DNA of 64,000 nucleotides, taken from assembly GCA_033439295.1 (NCBI GenBank), contig JAVTLE010000015.1, forward strand, positions 868,001-932,000, written 5' to 3'. Source of the DNA: Deuterostichococcus epilithicus. Lineage: Eukaryota > Chlorophyta > Trebouxiophyceae > Prasiolales > Stichococcaceae. This document shows, one piece after another, positions 48,787 through 60,700 of this stretch (its first letter is position 1; each line of letters opens with the position of its first letter). A program made the position numbers and the translations under genes. The notes under the pieces were generated by a model, which made no database searches, was not told where the DNA came from, and worked only from the letters and a program-made list of their open reading frames with translations.

Positions 48787-51700
48787 ATGATTCGTGCGGC
48801 TGCAGCCGCTGGCGTTGGTCGAGATAGGCGGAAGTGCAGGTGCAGCTTGGGTGCAGTGTTCCTGACCTGCTTCCCCGCCGCGCTGCTGCTTGTCGTCCTC
48901 AGCGCTGTCACTCACCACGTGAGCACGTATCCGGAGCCAGCGCCAACACAGGGCACGCCGCTGGCCGGTTCGAGTGCTCATGGCGGTGTCGGCAGCAGAT
49001 CAGGCATCAGCAAGCTGCCACAGCGGCAGCAGCAGCGGCAGCGCGGCATGCGGGAGGCTGGGCCCCAGCAGCAGGCGGCGGTCAATGCGGCGTCGGCCCA
49101 GCAGCCGGCGACACAGCGAGCCAGCGCGGCGATCGATCCGCTGTCGGTGCGCACAGCCGCACCGATTGCTGCACGGATTGGGTCCCTGGGCGGCAATCCC
49201 CAGGACGCGCTTCAGGGCGTCCAGCTGGATGGAGCAGAGGGCTCGGATCGCGAGTCTGCAGCAACCATGTCGGCACAGCCCAGTGTTGGCATTGCGAGGC
49301 TTGGCGGCGACAACAGCACTGCAGTCAGCAGCGGCGGCACCAAGCCAAAGCTGTTCCTCTTCATCGGCATCCTGTCGGGCAGGGGCTACAGGTGAGCCCC
49401 TGGTTGCCGCAGGCATGCCAGCAAGCTGTTCGTCAAGAGCATTTTTCAAAAATGCCGGCCATCGTTCCGGCCACCCTGCAACAATCTCCCATCAGCGCAT
49501 CCAACGGCTGCACGCAAATAGGACTCGTCTGCGGGCATGCGATGGATGTGGCAGCGCTCGGTCTCACTTGGTCTCACTGGCAGACGTGTTTTTTCTGTCT
49601 CGCAGACACCGGCGGCTGGCTGTGCGGGAAGCATGGTCAGCCAAGGCGCAGGTGCCGGGTGTGTCAGCGGCGCGCTTTATCCTGAGCGCCGATGAGCGCA
49701 ATCCGCATGTGCAGAGCGAGGTGGGCTGCGGGTCTGACACCAACCCTGTGTCTTGGATGTGCATCTGCGCATGTCACCTGCACGGGCGGCAAGATGGCTC
49801 CAATGCTTCATGATGTCACAAAGATTTGTGTGCCATGCGAAGTTAGACTCCGGCCGGTGCTTTCAGGGCGCCGCTTCCCTGGTATACAACACCTGCCCGG
49901 CAAACCTTGCAGATTGCACCTGGTTTCACGAGCGGTGTCGGTCGTGCAGATGGATGAGAGCGGCGACATTGTGTTCGTGGCAGAGAAGACGAGCTACAAA
50001 TCCATCTTGTTCAAGTCATATTTTCTGGTGCGTCGAGCTGTTGACAGCAACTTCGCCAGTGTTGACCAAGCGCCAAGCTTGATTGCAACCAGAATGCCGA
50101 TGGCTCCAGCCAAGCATGTGACAATCTCACTTTGCATCCAACTGCTGCGCGGGCCACAGCACAGTGTGGCCGCGCTGGCGGCAACGTGCTGGCATTCCCA
50201 GCACATGGGCTGATCAAATGATCCGGTCTTGTCTGTCCCACAGTTCGAGTATGCGGTTTCGACATACGATGTCGCCTTCATCCTGAAGACCGACGACGAC
50301 TCGTTCGTCAATCCGCCCTGGCTCGTCCTGGCGCTGCGCAGCCAGTGCGTGGACTCCCATGGCAGAGCCGGTTTCCTCAAACAAGTGCACGTCTGGAAGG
50401 CTGCCCAGAAGCCGCTGCCCTGTGTCAGCTCGTTTCTTGCGGGGTCGGCAGCCTGCAGCCCCTGGATGGAAACCAGCGTGATGTGAAACAGGTGTCTCCT
50501 GTGAACTGTGCAGGTGTGTGAGCGAGGGCTGCCGCCGGGAGCGGCTGTACATGGGGCGTATGGCCACCGCCTCGCCGGTTCTGCTGCGTCCCGGCCACCG
50601 CTGGGCCAACACAGGTGCCGTGCCAGCACGCAATGCTCTGATGCGGCAGTTTGTGGATCTTGTTGAACCTCCAGCACCAGGCTGCCGGTCCGGCAGTGGC
50701 TGCGCCGACAAGCCGCCTTCGAAAACATATCGAAGTTCATGTGTCGCTCTTGTCGCAGGCTTTTGGAACCACACAGGACTGCAACAGTACCCCAAATACG
50801 CCATGGGCGGCGGGTACCTGCTGTCGGGTGACGCGGCGTCGATGCTCGTCGACATGCAGGTGGGCCACCCTAAAGTCTGCCCTGGAACCCTCACTGGTGC
50901 CCAACGCCTGCCCAAACGTCACTTGTGACTCGTTCCACCCATCTCGTATCACTCAGCCCAGCGGACCGCTTGGCTGGGAGCGGACAAGGTTGGACCCGTC
51001 CGCCACAGGGTCGGTCCCGTTGCAGCAAACAGCCGTGCAACATGCCCCTGGCCCAAACCCGAAATAGACTACAAACCTGTTGAGTTGCAGGCGCGTGTGG
51101 GGCTGAAGTTCTCGCCAATAGAGGATGCCATGATGGGCACCTGGCTCATGCCCCTGGACCTGCGCCACGTCAGCCACCGCCGCTTCTGGACGTGCGCTCC
51201 TGTCCCCCGCAGACCCTTTTTAATTTATTCGGCATTGCCGCTGATGGCTGTGTGCCATGCTCGTCCCACCTGCGGTTGTGCCATCTGGCATGTCATCCGG
51301 CACTCAGGGGGCCGCTGGTGGTGCATACTGCACTGCCTGTGTCGATGGCAGGGCCGCAAATCATGCCAGCCGCCCAGTCACAAAACACATGCGACAGCTG
51401 GCTCGATTTGCGTTGCAGGTGGGCAACCCCGTGCTGCTTCAAGCCGCCTGCGCGGAGAGGAGTCGGCGCTGAGAATGCACCCCGCTTCCAATTGACGGTG
51501 TGCAGCATCTGACGGCCAGCTGTGGTTGGCCCTGTCAATATTGATTGGACTTCGCACCCGTCACCCCGCCTTGGTGTGCGCCTCAGATTCTCGTGCATCA
51601 TCAAACCGCCAATAAAATTTTGCCGCCCTGCTCTCACTCCATGTGGAACTGTCCAAGGACACCCCCGCCAGCTGGTTCTGACGTCATGTACTCTCCAATG

Positions 51701-51874
51701 TTGCGTGGACAGGCAAAGATGCCGCTGTGGATCTGCTCCGACAACCCCTGGCTGGTGCTGCACAAGATCGACTCGCCCGCCAAGATGCGCTTCCTTGGCG
51801 AGGAGTTTGCCAAGTGCCCGGCACCGCCTGCACTTGGGCTCAGCGGCGGCGGCAGCGGCAGCACCACTGCCTAG
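48787..51874 (+). CDS. Golgi beta-1,3-glycosyltransferase, family GT31
   Basis: Type II membrane enzyme expected to add galactose (or a similar sugar) in beta-1,3 linkage to glycans in the Golgi. Nine exons, all in phase, give 480 residues: 48787-49391, 49606-49720, 49950-50027, 50244-50344, 50514-50614, 50759-50859, 51091-51191, 51419-51497, 51713-51874. A short cytosolic N-terminus is followed by a membrane anchor (LGAVFLTCFPAALLLVVLSA, about residues 21-40) and a long Gln/Ala/Ser-rich stem. The catalytic domain begins KLFLFIGILS and has RLAVREAWS, GDIVFVAEKTSYKSILFKSY, LKTDDDSFVN (metal-binding DxD), MGGGYLLSGDAA and FSPIEDAMMGTWL (the ED motif). These are the standard blocks of galactosyltransferase GT31. 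The start at 48787 is the first ATG in frame. A remaining doubt is the exon 51419-51497, supported by phase rather than conservation. All introns are GT-AG. Confidence 0.9.
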
Positions 51875-52871
51875 GTCAAGTTCTGTGCGAAGCATGGCGA
51901 ATGCGGCGCGCGCCAGGTGGCAGAGATGTCGCGGTCTTTACACTCGAGATGTCGAAGGCGCTGGGAGAGAAGGAGTTTCTCTATTTTCTGTAGCTAGGAG
52001 TGTGGTCAGTGGCTTTCTGCAGGCCGATGCATTGCATTAGGATTCTTTGCACGGGGGCTGCAACATCCCCTTTGTGCTCTGGACATACTAATATGGCCTT
52101 GATCCATACTCACAAACCCTTGGATTTAACGCTTTGCTTTCGATCTTGTTCCTGACATTGCTAATGCCTGCTGATGAAGATGGTGCAAAGAAGAAAGAAT
52201 ATGGCCGACTCCAGCCAATGCCCGCTGCCGCCGCTCATGCAGAAAGGCCATTGTGGCGAGGCGTTCGGACTTCGTCCAAAGAAGGCTGGTGCAAACTCCT
52301 TCCCAAAATTCGGCGCATCAAAGATTGCTCACAAGACCGAGATGCATACGTGAATGTATCCGAAAACATGATGACCCCGCGACCTGTGAGTATGCAATGC
52401 CAGCGCAGAATCTGTCAATCTGAAGTTGTAAATCTGAACACGTCCTGATCCTAGACAAGGCGGCATCCACTCTGCCAAATTGAAGCTGTAAAACTGAACA
52501 CATCCTGATCCTAGACAAGGCAGCAACCATGTGAATGCAATGCATCAAGGCCAACTCGGTTACTCAAGCAATTGCTTGGCCAGCCATGCAGGATGCAGTG
52601 CGCTAGATGGACAATAGGCAGACGGTCGGTGAAGCCTGTTCAAGCTTGTTCAGGGTTGTCAGCATGCGATACAGGGCCTGCAGCACGCCTGGGGGTTCAG
52701 AAACGTCGCCGCATGAAAGCATGCTGCGCGTGCCGCGGGGTGATCGCACAGATTGCGGATGTGTCCCGCTTGGCCTCCACCCCGGGTCAGGTAGTTCGGC
52801 CCCTGCCAGGAGCTTGTGCCTGCAACAGCGTGCGTGCCAATGCCGAAGCTGTCAGAGGAGCTGAAAGTCAA
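51875..52871. other. Convergent intergenic region
   Basis: Nearly 1 kb between the ends of the GT31 and thioesterase genes. Apart from the 60-base tandem repeat listed separately, no gene or element is recognised. The section 52030-52560 is more AT-rich than its surroundings, as expected for non-coding DNA here. Confidence 0.45.
52411..52530 (+). repeat. Two-unit 60-base direct tandem repeat
   Basis: Unit 1 is 52411-52470 and unit 2 is 52471-52530. Both begin TCTGxCAA and share CCTGATCCTAGACAAGGC. I count roughly 47 of 60 matching positions. It lies in non-coding DNA. Confidence 0.9.
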
Positions 52872-55800
52872 TCAGGCGCCGCGGGGCTGCAGCGCCGCCC
52901 CGTCCGCAGGAGCGGCGCCGAAAGGCTGTCCCACCGCGGCGGCGGCGCCGGCGGCCGGCGAGCCGTCCAGCGAGGGGCGCTGTGCCGTCTTCGCCTCCAG
53001 CGCCCGCCGCATCGCCAGCCGGTCCGCCCGCCGCTGCGCCGCGCCCTGCGCGCACGACGTGGCGCATCACGCATCGATCGGTCGCCGGAGAGCGTCGCTG
53101 CGTCGTTGCGTGTGGAGGCTTCCGTGTGTGGGGACAGCGCATGCGCTGAACAGGGTTCGCCGCTGCCGGCACGCGGCATCGGCATCTCCTGTGCTGCTGC
53201 CACATAGTGCACAACTTGCTGACGGCTGGTGCCCGCAGCAAGGCCGGGCGGCGACTGCTGCCCCGCACATCCCCGCAGCCTCGGAAGGAAATGCAGGCAC
53301 TCGCCTCGCAGCGCAGGCGCTCGACGTCGCTGGCGGGCTGCAGGCGGAAGGGCACCGGGACCGCCACCGGCGGCCACGGCCCCGCGACGCTGACCACCGT
53401 CGCAAAGGCGGTGCCGCAGTGGAACACGCCGTCGCTGCTGCTGCCGCTGCCGCCGCCGCCGTTCGCAGCGGCGGCCTCCGAGGCGGCGCTGCCGCCAGGA
53501 GACTCACCGTCCACGCAGATGAGCACCTCCATGCTGCTGCCGAAGATGCTCGTCACCTGCGGCGCCAATGGCAATGGGCCGTCTACAATGCTGGGGCGAA
53601 GAAAGTTCCGGAGAGATACAGCCGCAGACGCCGACATCACCAGGTTGCGCGGGCCGGGCGCCGGCGCCTGCCGGCGGCTGGCAGCACAGCGGGGAGGAAG
53701 CATACAAGAGCAGAAGTGGACGACCTGAATCCTGGAGTAGAGGCACCTGGGCGGAGACGTAGAGGATGTCGCCGACGCGGGTGGGGTGCCGGAAGGCGAT
53801 TGAGTCCATCGAGGCAGTCAGCAGGTGGCGGCCGCCGCGCCCCACGCGGCTCGCCGCGATGTAGGCCGCCTGCTCCATCCACCGCATGACCTGGCCTGCA
53901 GTGGGGACCAGGCGGGCCATCCATCGGACGAGGGGGGCCCGGCAGCGGGATGGAGCACGGCGGCCTCGCCTGGAGCGATGCTGGCCCGGCGGCAGGGACC
54001 CGGGCGTCGCTCGCGGACTCCCGTCAGTGCAAGGCGCCATGGCGCCCCGAGGGCTTGACGCGAGCTGCTCAAAGGGTTATCGTCGGATCCATGTCGCAAC
54101 CTTTGCCTGCAGCCTGCTGCAGGCAGCTCTGCACGACAGCTTGCCCATCATCAGAACCGGGAGCGAGTCGAAGGCCCACCTCCGAATGTGATGCCGAGGC
54201 TGTTGGCGTGCTGCGGCATGATGAGCTGCGTCATGTGCGCGGACGTCGCGCCCGGCGCCACCGCCACTGCGCCGCCCTCCCGCCGCATCTGCGCGCCTCA
54301 GCGCAGGCAACTGGCAACTTGAACATCACTCTGCCAACACCCACATCGAGACATGCCGCGACCCTGGTCAGAGCACTTGGACAGGGGCTGCAGATGCTGA
54401 GCGCCTGCCCGAAAGGCGCAGCGGCCGCAGCACCTCGAAAGGCACCTCGAAAGACGCATCGGCCGCAGCACCTCGAGCGCCGGCGCGAGGGTGGTGCCGC
54501 CCTCGCGGTGCGTCACGGGCGGCAGCCGCGNGCGCGCCTGTGCCGCCTTGCTGTTCGGCGACGCCGCCACCGCAGCTCGCTCCGCCAGCCGCGCCGCGCG
54601 CCGCGTGTGCGCCTCCGCGTGGATCGCATCGTGCGCCGGCTGCGTGGGCACCACCCTCGGCAGCGCCCGCCGCGGCTGCATCGGGCCTGCAGTGCGACGC
54701 CGGAGTCGGGCTTGGCAAGGTTGGATCGCGCTGCCGATGCCTCCAGCGAGAGCGGATCGGCACGGCAGCAAGGCTGCAGCCGCGTCAATCGAGCGACGCG
54801 CCGAGAGGATGCACTCTCAGGTGCCCGACCCGAGCCAGCTGCACCAAAGGCGCGAGCGGGATTTGATGTGCGACTCGAGTGCTGGGAGGGGGCACAGGTG
54901 GGGAGCCCGCCTGTGGGCCGCCCGGCAACGGCGACAAAGGTGAGGTACGCGGAGCAGCAGTGCGTCCGCGCCCCTGTGCGCATGTCCTCCTCCTCCACTC
55001 GCACGCCAACCTGCAGTCAGAGAGAGCTGCAGCAGGTTCAGGGTCCATGGGGTTGCAGCGAGGCCAGTGCGCATGCCCTGTCCACGCGTACGCCCACCCG
55101 CATGGAGAACTGCTGTGGCAGGTTGCAGATCAATCTTGGGGTGTCGTGGAGCGAGGCCGGCTCGCATGGCCTCCTCGTCCACTGCACGCCCGGCATTGGT
55201 GCAGTGAAACAGGGTATTGAGCGAAACCGTAGGAGCAGCAGTGCGTCCCTGGCGCAAGTGCCCATGTCTTCTTCCTCCACCCGCACACCCACATGCGGGT
55301 GCGCAAAGGAGGGCTTGGAGCGTAGTAGGGTCCCAGGATCTCTTTTCGCAAGAGGATGGCTTGGGAGTGCGGGTGAGATCACACACTGCGTCAATTCCTG
55401 ACCGGCGTCCTCAACGCTGCCTTGCAGTGGGGTGCTCCACCAGTCGGCCCGTGTACCGCCATTCCTCGCAGGCGCCATGAGCAAACCATGCATGATCGCC
55501 CCCAGCGCAATCCAAGACGGGTGCAGAAAGGTGCCTCAAAGTTCCCCAGTTGACAGATCCAAAGTTCAGAAGTTGGAGGATTCAGCACCTCCATTGAAGA
55601 GGCAAAGGTGCGGTTGACCATGGCAGCAATAATGGCGACCGCGCCCACACGTAGTGGCGCCAGAAAGTGCACAGCGTCCACACTGCACCGGTACATCTGA
55701 TACATTTGCTGGATCTGCCATGCCATGCCATGCTCCGTATGAGGCGCTGCCTGGATTATGCCAGGCATCCGGCGACGGCCGTAGCATGCTGTGGGTGACA

Positions 55801-56510
55801 GCCGCACTGTTGAGCGGCAAACCACAGCATCGAGTAGCGTAGATCACCTGGCAGTCACGCACGGGCAGCGCGCCACCGCTTTGGCTGCCAGCCCCGCGCA
55901 AATGTCGATCCAGCTCAACACCTGGCACAGCAATGCGGCTATTGATGAGACCATTGCCAGACTCACAGAGAAGTGAGAGCGCTGGTCGGCAGCCAACTCA
56001 TATCACAATCTGGCGGTGCTCGCCAACCATCAGCCAAAGCTGCCCTCGGAACAGGATCGTGCCCACAGCTCAGTGCAGGAGGAGTCTGATCGCCACTTAA
56101 TATGCCGACCTGGCCCAGCCCCAGCCTGGACACCTCACCTGGCCGCCAAAGCAGATGGACATCGCGTCGACCATGTGCGGCAGCACGATCTCGTGCATGA
56201 CCACACGGCTGGCCGCCATGGGAACATCTGCCGGTGGTTCTGCCGGCGGCTTCGCATTTGCCGCCAGCGCTGGCGCCAGCGCCTGCTGCGGCGCTGTGCT
56301 GGACCCCGCTGGAGCCATGGCCCCATTGAGCTGTGCGTGCTGCTGCAGCTGGAACTCCAAGCGCCCGACCTTGGCGATCAGCTCGGCGAGCTGGGCCTGG
56401 TAGCCTGCCATTAACTGGCTGTTCTCCGATGGCCCAAGGGCGCCGGGCAGCTGGCAACTGGCGCAGCTGCCGGCGGCGCCTTCACTGTCAGGCTGCTGGT
56501 CGCTGGTCAT
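52872..56510 (-). CDS. Double-hotdog acyl-CoA thioesterase (ACOT/BACH type)
   Basis: Hydrolyses acyl-CoA to free acid and CoA. Exons: 56510-56139, 55921-55848, 55682-55589, 55010-about 54905, about 54696-54480, about 54306-54180, 53896-53747, 53556-53305 and about 53057-52872. The first 90 residues are polar with a helix (LMAGYQAQLAELIAKVGRLE). Hotdog 1: VVMHEIVLPHMVDAMSICFGGQ, split over exons, then VLSWIDICAGLAA, SVDAVHFLAPLRVGA and FASSMEVGVRVEEED. Hotdog 2 repeats the plan: HMTQLIMPQHANSLGITFGG, VMRWMEQAAYIAASR, SMDSIAFRHPTRVGD, FGSSMEVLICVDGES and HCGTAFATVVSV. The Pro-x-x-x-Asn/Asp-x5-FGGQ motif with the following long helix is the family active-site region. Hotdog 2 carries a Gly/Ser/Ala-rich insertion before HCGTAF. 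The last intron may start with GC (53304), though a GT alternative exists. Intron 3 contains two decayed copies of exon 4. Base 54531 is undetermined, and the exon 4 donor is not resolved. Confidence 0.87.
55058..55300 (-). repeat. Two decayed copies of the thioesterase exon 4 start
   Basis: The real exon starts at 55010 (minus strand) with GTTGGCGTGCGAGTGGAGG. Copy B starts at 55097 (GTGGGCGTACGCGTGG) and copy C at 55292 (GTGGGTGTGCGGGTGGAGG). Copy C still reads VGVRVEEEDM and later shares GGACGCACTGCTGCTCC with the exon, but a one-base insertion breaks the frame. Confidence 0.85.
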
Positions 56511-56535
56511 GATGCTGCAATAATACTGTGGCTTG

Positions 56536-56536
<1 letters not shown>

Positions 56537-56572
<36 letters not shown>

Positions 56573-56573
56573 C
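56537..56573 (+). repeat. Tetranucleotide repeat (CCTG)n
   Basis: About nine perfect CCTG units lie 27 bases upstream of the thioesterase start codon, so they are probably in its 5' leader or promoter. Confidence 0.95.
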
Positions 56574-57702
56574 GATGAGGCTTCGCAGGGTACAAGCCAC
56601 GGACGATGATGCCCAGTCGGACCCTTGAATCAGGAGCTGACGGATCGGTTTGAAGGAGGTGAGCAGCCGTTTCACAATTCAAATAATATAAACAAACTTT
56701 CAGCAACGTAAACGACGCTCAAATTTGTAAACAAATTTCAACTACACACAAGCTTGGCCTAATTGCTTTGCTCGCAAAGTGCAGCGGAAGCAGATTGATC
56801 CCGACAAGATCAGAAAATCAGATGACATTCTCAATGAAGTGCAACATCCTGATCCGAGTAGAGTGCCGCACTGCCGCTGCACCACGGGGCCACCGACACC
56901 GACACTCGGTGGAGGGTTATGAGCGTCCCAGGGGCAGATTTCATTCATCATCTCCCAAAGACACTTTGGCAAGTTCAGCAACACGATCCGAGGCATCATG
57001 GTGCGTAGGGAGTGGGGAAGTGTGGGATCAGGTCGTCGCTGCTTCTGAAGAACGATCCCCTGCAGACAGCAACCCGCAGCTTGCCGGGACCTGTGTTGGG
57101 TTCGCCCGAAATACGACTCCGACCAGCCCCGTACGCTGACCGGACTAGGTGCGAACAGGGCTTCTTCGCAGAACAGCCAGCCTCCAGGACCACTCTGGGG
57201 GCAGGCCGGCCATACCGCTCAATTCTACAGGGCAAGGCGCTCACATGCGCTGTGGCCCCGGAGGAGCCTGTTCGCACTGGCACCCGGACAGCGCTCTTCT
57301 GGTGGGAGAGCTTCTAGGCACCGTCCGGCGACCTGCCGGCCCGCGCTCGGGGTCCTCCAGAAGTTTAAAGGACGCTCGGCCGGGGTTCGCCCGGCTGGCG
57401 ACATTTTCGTTGGTGTCGTGCTGGCTTATGCCAGCACCTGCGTCTGCCAGCCTTAACATGAAGCCTGAGCAGGTCTGACGGTGTTTCTCGCCCCTGTTTC
57501 CGCAGAGCAGTCTCTGCGGCAAGGCCACGACAATTGACCTGGCCACGACCGCAACATGCTGATGATGGCCACAGCAAGGCACCGTTGCAACACCTCGTGC
57601 CGCTGCATGTGCAGGTGACTGCAAGCAGCAAGCGGCCGCCAGAGGGTCCGCTGTTGTCATGGCGCTGCTGGACGCGCCACACTGCCCATGAGGCTCCGTC
57701 AG
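56574..57702. other. Divergent intergenic region, thioesterase / CCT gene
   Basis: Should hold the thioesterase promoter and the promoter and possible 5' exons of the CCT gene. Open frames at 57012-57480 have no recognisable domain. No coding exon could be supported. Confidence 0.4.
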
Positions 57703-60700
57703 TGAATGGGAGGCGCAGCAGGCGCTCGCAGCGATGATGGCAGCACAGCAGCAGCAGGCGCAGCAGCAACAGCAGTCATCGCAGCCCCAGGCGTTACAGC
57801 AGGCGGCCCCGCTGCCAGGCTGGCCGGGCACGGCGGGCCAGATGACGGGCGGCGTGTTCCCGCTTCCCGGCCTGCCGGCCGCCTCCACGCCGTGGTTCGG
57901 CCAAGGGTGAGACAGCTGTAAAGACCGTCCTGACAGCGGCCCTGCTGCTGATGTACCAAACAACTCCAAGATATGGTCTAGGCTACTATACTGCCTGATG
58001 TGAAATGTTTGTCTGTTTGTGCCCAACCAACAGGTGAACCAAGCTTGACAATCAATCACCTCCTGCGCTCCAGGTCGGCGCCTATGGGCATGATGCCGAC
58101 GCCCAACATGCTCGCCGGCAGGATGGCGCCCGGCCCCGCCGGCGGCCAGGTCCCCTCCCCCGCTATGGACGGCCTGGTGTTCAGCCTGCCGCCGCAGGAC
58201 GACCGCTTCCATTTTTCCGACAACACGGCTGGCAACGGCTACGGCAACCCTACGAATGACGACATGCTCAACGCCTTCATGCCCGGCTGCGACACCGGCG
58301 GCAGCAGCGGCAGCGGCGGCATGTTTGGCGGCGGCGGCATCCTCGCCAACAGCGGCGGCAGCGGCGCCGCCTTCGGCTTTGGGCATGGCGCCCCTGCCGG
58401 CCAGCCCCCACGCAAGTCGCCGCTGTCAAACGGCAGCAGCGGCGCGAGCGGCAGCGGGGCTCCGGGTGGCTTCCGGCCGGCCAACAGCGTGTCCTCGGGT
58501 ATGCCCATCGCCTCCCTGATGTTCCCCGCGGGCAGCGTGCAGTCGGGCAGCGACCTGCACCTCGGCGCCATGGTGCACGCGCCGTCCCCGCTGCAGCCGT
58601 CGGCGCCGCACCAGCAGCCGCAGCAGCAGCTTCAGGAGCACACCTCGCTGCAGCGGCCGCTGTCGGTGGCGCAGCAGGCATCGCAGCAGGCGGAGCAGCA
58701 GGCGGCCATGCAGTGGTTCCTGAATCCCGAGCAGCAGCCGCAGCAGCAGCCCAGCAGGAGCGCTTTTGGACCGCCGCCGCCACGCCAGACTGCGTCGGCA
58801 AGGCCACCGGCGCCGGCGCCCCCCGGGGTCCAGTTGCAGGGCCAGAGCATGCAGCTGCAGCAACAGCCGGCGGCAGGAGCAGGCTCAGGCGACCGAGTGG
58901 GCGGCGGACTGGGAATGCAGCCCAGCTTGGGCCAGCCCAGCACGCAGCAGCTCGGCATGCAGCCGGGCATGGCGCCGTGGCAGCAGGCGCAGCAGATGAT
59001 GCCGCAGCAGCAGTGGGCGGCGATGCACTGGGCGGCCAGCCAGCAGCAGCAGATGCTGGCTGGTCAGATGATGCCGGGGGCTGTGCTCGGCCAGCAGGCG
59101 GCGGCGCAGCAGCTGTCCGGGCAGCCCATGTCTGGTGGGCAGACATCAGGGCAGCAGGTCTCGGGGCAGCAGCTATCCGGCTCCCTGCCTGCCGCACAGC
59201 AGCAGCAGCAGCAGCAGCGGCAGCAGCTGCAAATGCTGCAGATGCAGCAAATGCAGCTGCAGCAGATGCAGGCGGCAATAGCAATGCAGCAGCAGGCGAC
59301 GGCCGCAGGGCAGCAGCTGCCCTTTCCGCCTGGCCTCGGCGGCTTCCCTTTCAACCCCTACATGCCGCAGTTCGGAATGCCCGCGGGCATGTGGCCGCAG
59401 ATGGGCGGCGGTCAGATGCCCCAGCTGATGCCGCAGCAGCAGCTGCGATTTATGCAGCAGGCGCACCAGCAGACACTGCAGCCGCCGCCGCAGCAAGCTG
59501 CGGCGCAGCCTGGCCGGCAGCCGCAGCAGCTGGCGCAGGCGCCGCCGCATCAGGCACCGGCGCAACAAGCGCCGCAGCCCATGGCGGCCAGCGTGCAGAG
59601 TGCGGGTACACAGGTGGCGGCGCAGCACAGCGCAGGGCGGGCCCCCAGCCTCAGCATGCTTCCGGCGCCGAGCGCCGGCGCGAGCGGCTCCGTGATGCAG
59701 ATGACAAGCGGCTCCTTGCCGGTGACGGGGAGCGCGCCGCCTTCAGGGCCGTTCAGCAACGGCCTGTCGTTGTCGGACGCCGGCCTGGCGACCATCAAGT
59801 GGGAGTATGGACCCGGCACCGCGACATCCGCTCAGCCCGGCAAGTGGACGGCTTGCTTCTGACGAAACCTGCAGTGTTTCCAGACTGCAGCTCGCTGCAG
59901 CTTCTCGGAACAGCTGCAGTCCAGCGCTGTTCCCGACCAGCGCAAGCCCCGCCCCTGCTTGCGTCGGCCAGGCTCTCGGTCCTTGATGTTGGACACACCC
60001 AAATGCTGCAGCCAGCCACATGCCCTGGTCTCTGAATGCTGCTGCGTGCCAACTCTTGACTGCCTATTGGTCTGGGCCTTGGCGACGTTCATTGCGCATC
60101 AGCCTGAGACTGCCTGATCCAGGCTCCGAGTCGTAAGCTAAAAAGTTTTACGCAGGCGGTGGCCCGGGCTCGGAGCCGGGCAGCGCTGGCCGCTCGGAGG
60201 CGGTGGTGCCGGACGTGGGGCTGGGCGGCACCCTGCGCGCGGGCTCTGGCGGCGTCGGCGTGCCGCAGCTGCCCGCCTCCGCACTGCTGGCCGGCGCCCT
60301 CATGCCGCCGCCGCAGCCCGTCGGTGGTGGGGTTTTACTTCTCTTTTTCCCCTTTCCATCTTGATTACCCAGCCAGCCACACACACTGTCACACCCTTGC
60401 TCTGTGCCCGGGACACCATCAGCCCTGCTTGGCGACAAATGCGGGCTTGCTGTGCCGCTGCCGGACAGGCAGTCGCAGGGCGCACGTCTCCACACATCTC
60501 CGCCCCTTGCCCAGCCTACTGAGCCTCGAGTCCAATACTCCAACTCTCATCGCACTGTCTCGACCGGGCAGGCTGGGCATGCATGTGGTGCGGGCGGAGC
60601 AAGCGGACAGGAATCAAATGAGGGTAGGAAGGAGAGAACAAACACGACCCACTGATCACTACTCGCGGAAGTATTCCCCTCCAGGCAAACGAGGCGTGCC

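Noticed and set aside
58277-59284. 335-codon minus-strand open frame rich in Ala and Cys opposite the CCT gene
   Set aside because: Antisense shadow of CAG-rich coding sequence (CTG, GCT and TGC codons); no independent support.
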